NCBI GenBank assembly: GCA_035274465.1
Contig: DATEOF010000142.1
Location: 1 to 64,000, forward strand
Direction: 5' to 3'
DNA: 64,000 bases
DNA from: JADGRF01 sp035274465
Lineage (GTDB): Bacteria > Myxococcota_A > Polyangia > Polyangiales > JAFGIB01
In this document: positions 24,821 through 33,753 of the stretch, one piece after another
Layout: each line of letters starts with the position of its first letter
How positions within the stretch are numbered: the first letter of the stretch is position 1
Notes under the pieces: generated by a model
The model's database searches: none
Seen by the model: the letters and a program-made list of their open reading frames with translations, nothing else
Told to the model about the DNA's origin: nothing
Program-made: the position numbers and the translations under genes

Positions 24821-26536
24821 ATGCAGCGGCAGACTTGGTTGGCGTGTGTATCTGCGGTGATGTTGGCCTTGCCGGCGTGTGGCGGCGACGATGACGCCGA
24901 GCCCGGCGACGGCGGCGCGGACAGCGGCGACTCGCATAGCGGTGGCAAAGGCGGCGCGAGCGGCAAGGCCGGCGCGGGCGGTGCCGGAGGCAAAGGCGGC
25001 GCCGGAGGCAAAGGCGGCGCGGGCGGTGCGAGCGGCAAAGGTGGCGCCGGCGGCAACGCGGGCAGCGGCAACGAGGATGACGCTGGCAGCAGCAAGCCCA
25101 AGTATCAGGCGATCAAGCAGGTTTCCGATCACGTCATCACGTCGATCAACGATCTGCGCGGCCTGACCTTCGCCAAGAACGGCAAGATCTACGCGTCAGG
25201 GCACACCGACGCCGATGCGGCCAACCGCAAGCTCGTGCTCGCGCGCTTCGAGGCTGACGGTTCGCCGGACATGAGCTTCGACGGCGACGGCATCGTCGTG
25301 TACGACGTGGCACCCGGCGACGAGCAATCGCTGGGTCTGGTCGAGCTGGCGAACGGCGACCTCGTCGTGCAAGCCAACGTCTCGGACGGCAAGGGCGGCG
25401 CGGCGATCCCGGACAAGGCTGGCGGTGCGGATGGCGCGCGTACGAATGGCGTGAACGTCTGGTTGCTGCGCTTCGACAGCAACGGCCAGCTCGTCAGCAG
25501 CTTCGGCAACGGCGGCAAGGCGCTCGTGACGTTCGGCTGGACGGACGCCGATGACGCGTCGTGGCCCGCCCCGACGTACGACTCGAGCCTGGCAGAGAAC
25601 ATGCGCTACTCCACCTCGGGCTTCCCGTCCGATCAGGCGTGGGGCGTGGTGCTCGATAGCTCGGGTGGCGAAGAAAAGCTCGTGGTGTCGGGCTACGGCC
25701 CGGCCAAGAAGGCGAGCATGGATCAGCGCTACGACAACGACCGCTACGTCGCGCGCCTGCTCGCGAGCACCGGCGCGCCTGATCCGGCCTGGAACAACGG
25801 CAGCGCCTACACGGTCAACACGCTCGGCACGTTCTCGGACGGCGGACGCCGCGCGATCGTGGAGAAAGACGGCACCGTGATCAGCGCCGGCTACACCAAC
25901 TTCGGCGCCGGTCTCGGCAATCACGTGGTGCTGCTGCGCATCGAGCCCGACGGCACGCCGGATCCGGCCTTCGGCTTCGGCATCGCGCTGCCCGGCGCCA
26001 CCCGCTTCAACCCGTTCGTCGACGACGGTGGCGTGGCCGAGTGCTACGCCGTGGGCCGCCAGTCCAAGGGCCGTTACGTCACCACCGGCTACGGCCGCGC
26101 GACGGCCATGGGAGGCAAGTCCCGCTACGGCTACCTCACCACGGACCAGGTGGATCTCGTGTCCTTCGCGGTGAAGCCGGACGGAACCGGCGTGGACACG
26201 ACCTGGGGCAACCAGGGCACGCAGGCGATTCAGAGCGAAGAGCGCAACCTCGGTGGCACCGAGGATCGCGGGCGCGACTTGATCGTGCTGCCCGACGATC
26301 GCGTGGTGCATGCCGGCCGCTTCGGCGTCCATCCCTCCGTATTCGTGACGACGCCCGAAGGCGCGCTGGACAAGGATCAGTCGGACGACGGCATCTTCAC
26401 CTACGACCCATTCCCCACCATGCCCTCGCACTTCTTCGCCATCGCGTTGTCGCAGGACAAGCGTCGCATCGCGGCGGGCACCAGCTCGCACGCGAACGGT
26501 GCGCTACTGGTGGTGCTCGAGGTCGCGAAAGACTGA
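24821..26536 (+). CDS. Delta-60-repeat beta-propeller lipoprotein
   Basis: 571 residues. Signal peptide with lipobox (LALPAC), a Gly/Lys/Ala linker (about 25-90), then a beta-propeller-like body with recurrent delta-60 repeats: LARFEADGSPDMSFDGDG is a textbook example, with others at LLRFDSNGQLVSSFGNGG, LLASTGAPDPAWNNG and LLRIEPDGTPDPAFGFG. Such proteins sit on the outer surface; their function is not established. It is divergent from the SPRY-like lipoprotein and ends before a strong stem-loop. Confidence 0.9.
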   Translation: MQRQTWLACVSAVMLALPACGGDDDAEPGDGGADSGDSHSGGKGGASGKAGAGGAGGKGGAGGKGGAGGASGKGGAGGNAGSGNEDDAGSSKPKYQAIKQVSDHVITSINDLRGLTFAKNGKIYASGHTDADAANRKLVLARFEADGSPDMSFDGDGIVVYDVAPGDEQSLGLVELANGDLVVQANVSDGKGGAAIPDKAGGADGARTNGVNVWLLRFDSNGQLVSSFGNGGKALVTFGWTDADDASWPAPTYDSSLAENMRYSTSGFPSDQAWGVVLDSSGGEEKLVVSGYGPAKKASMDQRYDNDRYVARLLASTGAPDPAWNNGSAYTVNTLGTFSDGGRRAIVEKDGTVISAGYTNFGAGLGNHVVLLRIEPDGTPDPAFGFGIALPGATRFNPFVDDGGVAECYAVGRQSKGRYVTTGYGRATAMGGKSRYGYLTTDQVDLVSFAVKPDGTGVDTTWGNQGTQAIQSEERNLGGTEDRGRDLIVLPDDRVVHAGRFGVHPSVFVTTPEGALDKDQSDDGIFTYDPFPTMPSHFFAIALSQDKRRIAAGTSSHANGALLVVLEVAKD

Positions 26537-26552
26537 ACGGCTCCTCCATTTG

Positions 26553-26589
26553 CGTGCCCGCGCCGCGCTGTACGTGCGGCGCGGGCACG
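26553..26589 (+). terminator. 14-bp perfect stem-loop after the delta-60 gene
   Basis: CGTGCCCGCGCCGC (26553-26566) and its exact complement (26576-26589) with a 9-nt loop lie between the delta-60 stop and the imelysin start. Very stable; likely terminates the upstream transcript and separates it from the imelysin/carboxylase/receptor operon. No T-tract follows. Confidence 0.6.
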
Positions 26590-26612
26590 TTGCGTGTGGG
26601 CGCGAGGCAGCT

Positions 26613-27911
26613 ATGCACAGATCGAGGGCAGCAGGGCTTTTGTTGGCGGTGAGCGCCGCCGCGTGCGGCACGGCCACACCCAAGGAACACTTCGCTCAGG
26701 CGCGCCAGCCGACGGCAGCTCACGGCGGCACGACCGCGCCGGCGCGGGATGCGGGATCGCGCGATGCGGCCGCTCCGGCCGAGCTGCCCGACGCTTCGAG
26801 CGCGGCGTTCGAAGCCTGCGGCGAGCCGCCGGTTACCGACGGCGAGTTCAGCCGCGAACGCTTGCGTTCGGCCAGCGCCGAGTGCGCGATCCATCGCTAC
26901 TGCGTGTTCCGCTCGGCCGCCCGCGCGCTCGAGACGGCAGTGAGTGACTACGCGGACGATCCGGCAGAGTCCAAGCTCGCCGCAGCGCGCGCCGCCTGGT
27001 CGACTGCGATGGACGTCTGGTCGCAGGCCGAGTTGTTTCAGTTCGGCCCGGCTGCCAGCGCGGCCGAGAGCGCAGGCAAGGATATGTTCCAGGGCAAGGG
27101 CCTGCGCGACAAGATCTACGCCTGGCCCGCGGCGTCGCGCTGTCGCGTCGAGGAGCAGATCGAGGCTCAACCGCGCACCTTCGACTCGGTGCTGATCTCA
27201 GGCCGCGGCCTGTTCGCGCTCGAGTACGCGCTGTTCTTTACGGGCGACGACAGCGGCTGCGTGTCGGGCAGCCAGAGCGCCAAGGCCTGGCTCGAGCTCG
27301 ACTCGACCGAGCGCGACGAGCGCAAACGCAGCTACGCGCGCAGCGTGGCCGTCGACGTGCGCAAACAGGCCGAGACCTTGCACGACGCATGGAGCCCCGA
27401 CGCCGGCAACTTCAAACAAACCTTCGTCAGTGCCAGCGGCTACCCCGACGAGCAGACCGCGCTCAACGTGCTCGCCTGGGCGCTGGTATACATCGAGAAG
27501 GAAGTCAAAGACTGGAAGCTCGGCATCCCGGCCGGCGTCACCGCCAGCTCTCCCGTCAGCGGACCGGAGAGCCCGTTCGCCCACCAGGGCACCGCCGCGA
27601 TCAAGGGCAACCTGCGCGGCTTCCGCTCGCTCTTCGAGGGCTGTGGCAGCGGCGGACAGGGCCTGGGCTTCGACGACTGGCTACGCAGCGCAGGCCACTC
27701 CGAGCTCAGCGACGAGCTCCTCGCAGCCCTGAGCGGCGCCGAGAAAGGCCTCGACCAGCTCGGCCCCCTTCATACTGCTTCACCCGCGCAGATCCAGGCC
27801 GCCTACCAGGCGCTGCGCAAGCTCACCGACCTACTCAAGGGCGATCTGTTCGGCGCCGGCAGCCCCCTCAACCTGAAGCTGCCGTCGAGCGTGGAAGGGG
27901 ACACCGACTAA
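26613..27911 (+). CDS. Imelysin-family lipoprotein (M75-like)
   Basis: 432 residues from ATG 26613; the longer in-frame start at 26499 would run into the preceding gene. Lipobox SAAAC, linker to about residue 55, then an imelysin domain: HRYCVFRSAARALE, repeated helical bundles and GRGLFALEYALFF. Classical imelysins (IrpA) have a GxHxxE motif; here the His position is Phe, as in the sister group, so peptidase or IrpA-type metal binding is doubtful. Imelysins are linked to iron uptake. The next gene starts directly after its stop. Confidence 0.85.
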   Translation: MHRSRAAGLLLAVSAAACGTATPKEHFAQARQPTAAHGGTTAPARDAGSRDAAAPAELPDASSAAFEACGEPPVTDGEFSRERLRSASAECAIHRYCVFRSAARALETAVSDYADDPAESKLAAARAAWSTAMDVWSQAELFQFGPAASAAESAGKDMFQGKGLRDKIYAWPAASRCRVEEQIEAQPRTFDSVLISGRGLFALEYALFFTGDDSGCVSGSQSAKAWLELDSTERDERKRSYARSVAVDVRKQAETLHDAWSPDAGNFKQTFVSASGYPDEQTALNVLAWALVYIEKEVKDWKLGIPAGVTASSPVSGPESPFAHQGTAAIKGNLRGFRSLFEGCGSGGQGLGFDDWLRSAGHSELSDELLAALSGAEKGLDQLGPLHTASPAQIQAAYQALRKLTDLLKGDLFGAGSPLNLKLPSSVEGDTD

Positions 27912-29276
27912 GTGTCAGGCCTCTGGACGCGCGCGCGGAACGCCTTGCAGGAGCCGGTCGATGGCACCTGGCTGGCTGCGTTGCGCATCCTGCTCGGCGT
28001 CGTGCTCGGCGTCTCGATGCTGCGTTTCCTCGCCTACGGCTGGATCGATCGCTTCTTCGTCCAGCCGCACTTCCACTTCAAGTACTGGGGCTTCGAGTGG
28101 GTCGAGCCGCTACCCGGCCCGTACATGCATGCGCTGTTCTGGCTCCTCGCCGCCCTCAGCTTCGCGAGCGCGCTCGGCCTGTTCTACCGCTTCAGCGCGA
28201 TCGCGTTCGCGCTCGGCCTCACCTACGTCCAGCTGATCGACGTCACCACCTACCTGAACCACTACTACCTGGCCGCGCTGCTGGCCTGGCTCCTGGCGTT
28301 CTCGCCTGCAGCGCGCTGCTGGTCGCTCGACGCCTGGCGGCGCGGCCCCGCAGCTGACGGCGGCAGCCAGGTAGCGGCGGGAGCGCTGTACCTGTTCCGC
28401 ATCCAGGTCGGCATGGTCTACATCTTCGCGGGCCTGGCCAAGCTCCAGAGCGACTGGCTCCTCCACGCTCAACCGCTGCGCATCTGGCTGGGCGCCCGCG
28501 CCGATCTACCGCTGATCGGCCCCACGTTCAGCTGGCCCTGGGTCCCGCTCGCGATGAGCTGGGCAGGCTTCCTGTTCGACACCACGATCGTGGGCTGGCT
28601 GGCCTGGCGTCGCAGCCGCCCCTACGCCTACGCAATCCTGCTCGCCTTCCACGCGCTGACCCGCCTGCTGTTCCCGATCGGCATGTTCCCGCTGATCATG
28701 AGCTGCGCAGCCCTGGTCTTCTTCAACCCCGACTGGCCCCGCAAGCTCCTGCGACTCTCGAAACCGTGCCCGAGCCCGTGCCCGTGTCCGGCTGTTTCTC
28801 CCCTCGCGATCGCCCTGGGCACAACCTATTGCGCGATCCAACTCCTCGTCCCCCTGCGCTCGTTCGCCTACGACGGCAACGTCCTCTGGCACGAGCAAGG
28901 CATGCGTTTCTCCTTCCGCGTGATGCTGCGCGCGAAGGGCGGCCACACCACGTTCGTCGTCCACGACCGGGCCAGCGGCCGCACCTTCCACGTGAGCCCG
29001 CGCGAATACCTGACTGATCTCCAGGAGAGCGAGATGTCAGGCCAACCGGACATGATCTTGCAGCTCGCCAAGCACATTCGGCGAGACTTCGAGGCGCGCG
29101 GCCTGGGACCCGTCGAGGTGCGAGCGGACGCGCGCGCTGCGCTCAATGGTCGGCTCAGCACTGCGCTGGTCGATCCGACAGTCGACTTGAGCTTACTGGC
29201 CGATGGCTTTTTGCAAGCCCCGTGGATCACGCAGGCGCCCAGCGCGCCCCCACCCCATACCCGGCCGGTGCGTTGA
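27912..29276 (+). CDS. Vitamin-K-dependent gamma-carboxylase homologue (HTTM domain, full length)
   Basis: 454 residues, GTG start directly following the imelysin stop. The N-terminal membrane part has HTTM features: NHYYLAALLAW, then VYIFAGLAKLQSDW, whose Lys (about residue 177) aligns by eye with the catalytic Lys218 of human GGCX. A second block, FHALTRLLFPIGMFP then NPDWPRKLL, matches the animal HCMNSQLFSIGMF...SPEWPRKL region, with a His near residue 247. The C-terminus (LLVPLRSFAYDG...FSFRVML...DLQESEMS) matches the animal C-terminal region too. In animals it converts Glu to gamma-carboxyglutamate using reduced vitamin K; a Leptospira homologue is reported to have altered activity. The substrate here is unknown. 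Confidence 0.88.
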   Translation: MSGLWTRARNALQEPVDGTWLAALRILLGVVLGVSMLRFLAYGWIDRFFVQPHFHFKYWGFEWVEPLPGPYMHALFWLLAALSFASALGLFYRFSAIAFALGLTYVQLIDVTTYLNHYYLAALLAWLLAFSPAARCWSLDAWRRGPAADGGSQVAAGALYLFRIQVGMVYIFAGLAKLQSDWLLHAQPLRIWLGARADLPLIGPTFSWPWVPLAMSWAGFLFDTTIVGWLAWRRSRPYAYAILLAFHALTRLLFPIGMFPLIMSCAALVFFNPDWPRKLLRLSKPCPSPCPCPAVSPLAIALGTTYCAIQLLVPLRSFAYDGNVLWHEQGMRFSFRVMLRAKGGHTTFVVHDRASGRTFHVSPREYLTDLQESEMSGQPDMILQLAKHIRRDFEARGLGPVEVRADARAALNGRLSTALVDPTVDLSLLADGFLQAPWITQAPSAPPPHTRPVR

Positions 29277-29286
29277 GGAGTATTCG

Positions 29287-31551
29287 ATGGCAGTAGAAGT
29301 CTCGTGGTCGAGGCGCGCGCTCGGCTTGGTGTGTGGAGTGTTCGCAGCGGGCTACGCGCCGGCAGGTTCAGCGCAGGATGATGCGGATGCTGGCGTGGAC
29401 GACGTCGTGCCGCTGGTGGCTGCGGAAAATGACTCGCAGCCAGTGGCGGCGGTGAACGATCCAGTCGAGATCACCGTCGTCGGCACGCGTCTGGCCAAGA
29501 CGGCAGGCGCGGCGCACGTGGTGCGGTCGGAGGACCTGGAGCGCTTCGAGTACGACGATGCACACGCGGTCTTGCTGCAAGTGCCGGGCGTGTACGTGCG
29601 CCAGGAGGACGGCATCGGCTTGCGGCCGAACATCGGCATCCGCGGCGGCAACCCCGACCGCAGCAAGAAGCTGACGTTGATGGAGGACAGCGTCCTGTTC
29701 GGTCCCGCGCCCTATTCGGCGCCGGCTGCCTACTACTTCCCGCTCATGACGCGCATGACGCAGGTGCGGGTGGTCGACGGGCCCGCGGCCGTGGCGTACG
29801 GACCGCAGACGGTGGGCGGCGCCATCGACCTGGTGACGCGGCCGATCCCGGACGCACCCAGCGCGTCGCTGGACCTCGCCGGCGGATCATTCGGCTACCG
29901 CAAGGCACACGGCTACGCCGGCACGACGTCGGGCCCGTTCGGGATGTTGATCGAGGGCGTGCACCTGCACAACTCGGGCTTCAAGCAGCTGCCGGACGGC
30001 GCGGATACCGGCTCGACGCGCAACGAGTGGATGGTGAAGGCTTCGTACCTGGTGAACCCCGATGCCCCCGCGACGCACCTGTTGGGGCTGAAGCTGACCT
30101 ACTCCGAAGAGACGTCGAACGAGACCTATCTCGGTCTGACGGACGACGACCTGCGCGCGAGCCCCGACCGGCGCTACGCGGCCAGCGCGCTCGATCAGAT
30201 GAAGAACCATCGGACTTCGATCGTGGCCTCCTGGCTGTTCGAAGATCCGGGAGCGTCGTTGAAGCTGACCACCACGCTCTACCGGCACGACTACGCGCGT
30301 ATCTGGCGCAAGCTGAACCAGTTTCGCGACGCGCAGCTCGCTCCGATCCTCGCCGACCCCGAGGACCCGCAGAACGCCGAGTTCCTGGCGGTGTTGCGCG
30401 GCGAGGCGGACAGCGCGAGCGATGCGACCACGCTGATGATCGGGCCGAATGACCGAACCTTCGTCAATCAGGGCGTACAGTCGGTGCTCGAGCTCGACGA
30501 CGTCTCGACGGGGCCGCTCTCCCACCGCCTCGAGCTGGGTCTGCGGTTCCACAACGACTCGATCGACCGGCGGCACAGCCAGAACGCCTTCCTGATGGTC
30601 GACGGCGCGCTCGTGCCCAAGTCCGACGAGGCGACGCAGGTCACCACCTCGAACGTGGCCGAGACCTATGCGCTCGCGGTGCACGCGCTCGACGCCATGG
30701 AGTGGGGCAACTTCACGCTGACGCCGGGCGTCCGCCTCGAAGTGTTCGCGTCGTCGCTGGACGACCGCCTGGCGGGCGAGAAGACCGACGCACTCGGCTT
30801 CGCGATCATGCCCGGCATCGGCGCCTTCTACTCACTGCTGCGCGATCTCGGCGTGTTGGCCGGCGTGTATCGAGGCTTCAGCCCGCCGGCGCCGGGCGAC
30901 GAAGATGCCAAGCCCGAGTACAGCGTCAACTACGAAGCCGGTGTGCGTTACGCGCCGGGCCGCTCGCGCTTCGAGCTGATCGGCTTCCTCAACGACTACT
31001 CCAACCTCACCGACATCTGCACCTTCTCGAGCGGCTGCCTGACCGAGGATCTCGATCGCCAGTTCGACGCCGGCGAGGCGCTGATCTACGGCTTCGAGGC
31101 CTACGCCGGCCACCGCGTGGACCTGGGTCCGATCGACCTGCCGCTGTCGGCGGCGTACACGTTCACACACGCCGAGTTCGGTAGCTCGTTCGAGTCGAGC
31201 GATCCGATCTACGGCATGGTCGAGAAGGGCGACGAGCTGCCCTACGTCCCGCGTCATCAGCTGAGCGTGAGCGTCGGAGGCGAACACCGCTACGCCGCAC
31301 TCAATGGTGCTTTCACCTACGTGGCCGCCATGCGCGAAGAGGCCGGCAGTGAGCCCCTCGAAGACACGGTGGCGACCGATGAGATGATCGTGTTTGACCT
31401 GACGGCCGAGGTCCGCCCGCTGCCAGGCCTGCGCATCTACGCCAACCTACGAAACATCGGCGACGCACGCGACATCGTCTCGCGCCGCCCCTACGGCGCT
31501 CGGCCCAACGCGCCGCGCTGGCTGCAGATCGGTGTGAAGGGCGAGCTGTAG
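29287..31551 (+). CDS. TonB-dependent outer-membrane receptor (FecA-like)
   Basis: 754 residues from ATG 29287 behind GAGGAG. A signal peptide is followed by a plug domain: EITVVGTRL (TonB-box region), LLQVPGVYVRQEDGIGLRPNIGIRGGNP and MTQVRVVDGPAAVAYGPQTVGGAIDLVTRP. The rest is a 22-strand barrel, ending in PRWLQIGVKGEL. The plug looks like the FecA (ferric citrate) group. Together with the imelysin and carboxylase genes upstream (10-bp gap) it suggests uptake of an iron or other metal complex, energised by a TonB/ExbBD system. The ligand is not defined. Confidence 0.9.
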   Translation: MAVEVSWSRRALGLVCGVFAAGYAPAGSAQDDADAGVDDVVPLVAAENDSQPVAAVNDPVEITVVGTRLAKTAGAAHVVRSEDLERFEYDDAHAVLLQVPGVYVRQEDGIGLRPNIGIRGGNPDRSKKLTLMEDSVLFGPAPYSAPAAYYFPLMTRMTQVRVVDGPAAVAYGPQTVGGAIDLVTRPIPDAPSASLDLAGGSFGYRKAHGYAGTTSGPFGMLIEGVHLHNSGFKQLPDGADTGSTRNEWMVKASYLVNPDAPATHLLGLKLTYSEETSNETYLGLTDDDLRASPDRRYAASALDQMKNHRTSIVASWLFEDPGASLKLTTTLYRHDYARIWRKLNQFRDAQLAPILADPEDPQNAEFLAVLRGEADSASDATTLMIGPNDRTFVNQGVQSVLELDDVSTGPLSHRLELGLRFHNDSIDRRHSQNAFLMVDGALVPKSDEATQVTTSNVAETYALAVHALDAMEWGNFTLTPGVRLEVFASSLDDRLAGEKTDALGFAIMPGIGAFYSLLRDLGVLAGVYRGFSPPAPGDEDAKPEYSVNYEAGVRYAPGRSRFELIGFLNDYSNLTDICTFSSGCLTEDLDRQFDAGEALIYGFEAYAGHRVDLGPIDLPLSAAYTFTHAEFGSSFESSDPIYGMVEKGDELPYVPRHQLSVSVGGEHRYAALNGAFTYVAAMREEAGSEPLEDTVATDEMIVFDLTAEVRPLPGLRIYANLRNIGDARDIVSRRPYGARPNAPRWLQIGVKGEL

Positions 31552-31637
31552 CGACTATATCGACTATCGATACAATTTACGGGCGCCTGCCTGTTTGGAC
31601 ACGCACAGGAAACCGAGTCTGCACTAGCGTCTCCTGC

Positions 31638-33749
31638 GTGACGTCGAAGTTGCTGCTCGGCCCGTCCGAAGAGGCGCTGGCGACGAGAACCCACTGTCCG
31701 TACTGCGCTTTTCAGTGCGGCATGACCATGAAGCTGAGGCACGCGCACGAGGTCGAGGTGCGCGCCGATCCCGATTTTCCAGTCAATCGCGGCCAGATGT
31801 GCGTCAAGGGGTTCAACTCCGCGGAGTTGCTCCAGCATCCGGAACGCCTGCTCACACCGCGCCTCCGCGGTCGTGACGGCAAGCTGAAGGCGACCAGCTG
31901 GGACGAGGCGCTGGCATTCGTCGCAGACCAACTGCGCAGCATTCGCACGCGCTACGGCGCCGACGCCAACGGCGCCTTCGGCAGTGGCGCGCTCACCAAC
32001 GAAAAGGCTTACCTGCTCGGCAAGTTCGTACGCGTGGTGCTCGGTTCGTCGCAGATCGACTACAACGGTCGCTATTGCATGGCGTCCGCTGCCGCGGGCC
32101 AGAATCGCGCCTACGGCATCGACCGCGGTCTGCCGTTTCCGGTGAGCGACGTCGGCGAGACGAAGACCCTGATGCTCTGGGGTTCGAACTGCGCCGAGAC
32201 GATGCCGCCCATCATGCAGTGGGTGCAGCGCCAGCGCGATCGAGGCGGCAAGCTGATCGTGGTGGATCCGCGCCGCACCGAGACGGCCCGCACCGCGCAC
32301 CTGCACCTTGCGCTGACGCCGGGCAGCGATCTCGCGCTCGGCAACGGCATGCTCGCGCTGGCGATCGACATGGGCCTGTGCGATCGCGCGTACATCGACG
32401 CGCGCACGGCCGGCTTCGATGTGCTGCGCCGCTCGCTTTCCGCGTACGAGCCCGCGCAGGTCGAGCGCATGACCGGCGTCGCGTTGCCCGCACTGCGCGA
32501 GGCCGTGCGCTGGCTCGCGACGAGCGAGAGCAGCATGATCCTGTCGGGGCGAGGACCCGAGCAGCAGTCCAAGGGCGTCGACACGGTCCTGACCTTCACG
32601 AACTTGATGCTGGCGCTGGGCAAGGTCGGTAAGCCTTACAGCGGCTATGGCTGTCTGACGGGTCAGGGAAACGGTCAGGGCGGCCGCGAGCACGGACAAA
32701 AGGCCGACCAACTGCCCGGCTATCGTTACATCGTCGATCCCGAAGCGCGTGAGCACATCGCGCACATTTGGGGGATCGACCCGCGAGCGCTCCCGGGCCA
32801 GGGAAAGAGCGCGTTCGAGATGATCGACTCGATCGGCGACGAGGGCGGTCTGCGCGGGCTGCTGGTGTTCGGCTCGAACCTCGCGGTCGCCTCGCCGAAC
32901 GCGAGCGAGGTTCGCGGGAAACTATCGCAGCTCGAGCTGCTGGTGGTGTGCGACTCGTTCCTGAACGAAACCACCGAACACGCCCACGTGGTCTTGCCGA
33001 TCGCGCAGTGGGCCGAGGAGTCGGGCACCGTCACGAACCTCGAAGGCCGCGTGATCTTGCGGCGCAAGACGCTGAACGCGCCGCGCGGCGTGCTGCAGGA
33101 CACGGAGATCCTGTGCCGGCTCGCCGAACGGCTCGGGTACGGCGAGCACTTTCGCTACGCCGACAGCGAAGCCATCTTCGAGGAACTGCGGCGCGCGACG
33201 GCCGGGGGCAAGGCCGACTATTCCGGCATCACTTACAGGCGCCTGGAGCAGGAACAAGGCGTGTTCTGGCCGTGTCCCTCGGAGGATCATCCCGGTACTC
33301 CGCGCCTGTTCGCGCGGCGGTTTTCCTTCCCCGACGGGCGCGCGCGGCTTCACGTCGTGCATCACCGGCCCGCGGGTGAGGAGCCGGACGCAGACTATCC
33401 GCTGTACTTCACGACCGGGCGCTACAAGGAGCACTACAACTCGGGCGCGCAGACGCGGCGCGTCGAGAAGCTCGTGGATGCCAGGCCCGAGCCGCGCCTG
33501 CAGATGCACCCGCGCCTGGCCGCGCGACTCGGCGTGAGGGATGGCGCGCTCGTGCTCGTGGAGAGCCGGCGCGGCGCGGTGAGCTTTCGCGTGAGCGTGA
33601 GCGGCGAGATCCGACCTGACACACTGTTCGCGCCGTTCCACTGGGGCGGGCGCGCGGCAGCCAACATCCTCACCAACCCGGCGCTCGATCCGACGAGCCG
33701 CATGCCGGAGTTCAAGGTCTGCGCGGTCCGCGCACGAGCGGAGGCGTGA
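31638..33749 (+). CDS. nasA: Assimilatory nitrate reductase catalytic subunit (molybdopterin oxidoreductase)
   Basis: 703 residues, GTG start. An N-terminal [4Fe-4S] motif HCPYCAFQCGM...CVKG is followed by the Mo-bisMGD domain. The Mo-ligating Cys is in NGRYCMASAAAGQNRAYG, as in periplasmic and assimilatory nitrate reductases. Further motifs: GSNCAETMPPIM, GYGCLTGQGNGQGGREHGQKADQ and the C-terminal molydopterin-binding domain (LYFTTGRYKEHYNSGAQTR). It reduces nitrate to nitrite for nitrogen assimilation in the cytoplasm. The 4-bp gap to the next gene makes a two-gene operon with an electron-transfer flavoprotein. The symbol nasA (narB/nasC elsewhere) is a family-level name. Confidence 0.9.
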   Translation: MTSKLLLGPSEEALATRTHCPYCAFQCGMTMKLRHAHEVEVRADPDFPVNRGQMCVKGFNSAELLQHPERLLTPRLRGRDGKLKATSWDEALAFVADQLRSIRTRYGADANGAFGSGALTNEKAYLLGKFVRVVLGSSQIDYNGRYCMASAAAGQNRAYGIDRGLPFPVSDVGETKTLMLWGSNCAETMPPIMQWVQRQRDRGGKLIVVDPRRTETARTAHLHLALTPGSDLALGNGMLALAIDMGLCDRAYIDARTAGFDVLRRSLSAYEPAQVERMTGVALPALREAVRWLATSESSMILSGRGPEQQSKGVDTVLTFTNLMLALGKVGKPYSGYGCLTGQGNGQGGREHGQKADQLPGYRYIVDPEAREHIAHIWGIDPRALPGQGKSAFEMIDSIGDEGGLRGLLVFGSNLAVASPNASEVRGKLSQLELLVVCDSFLNETTEHAHVVLPIAQWAEESGTVTNLEGRVILRRKTLNAPRGVLQDTEILCRLAERLGYGEHFRYADSEAIFEELRRATAGGKADYSGITYRRLEQEQGVFWPCPSEDHPGTPRLFARRFSFPDGRARLHVVHHRPAGEEPDADYPLYFTTGRYKEHYNSGAQTRRVEKLVDARPEPRLQMHPRLAARLGVRDGALVLVESRRGAVSFRVSVSGEIRPDTLFAPFHWGGRAAANILTNPALDPTSRMPEFKVCAVRARAEA

Positions 33750-33753
33750 GATC

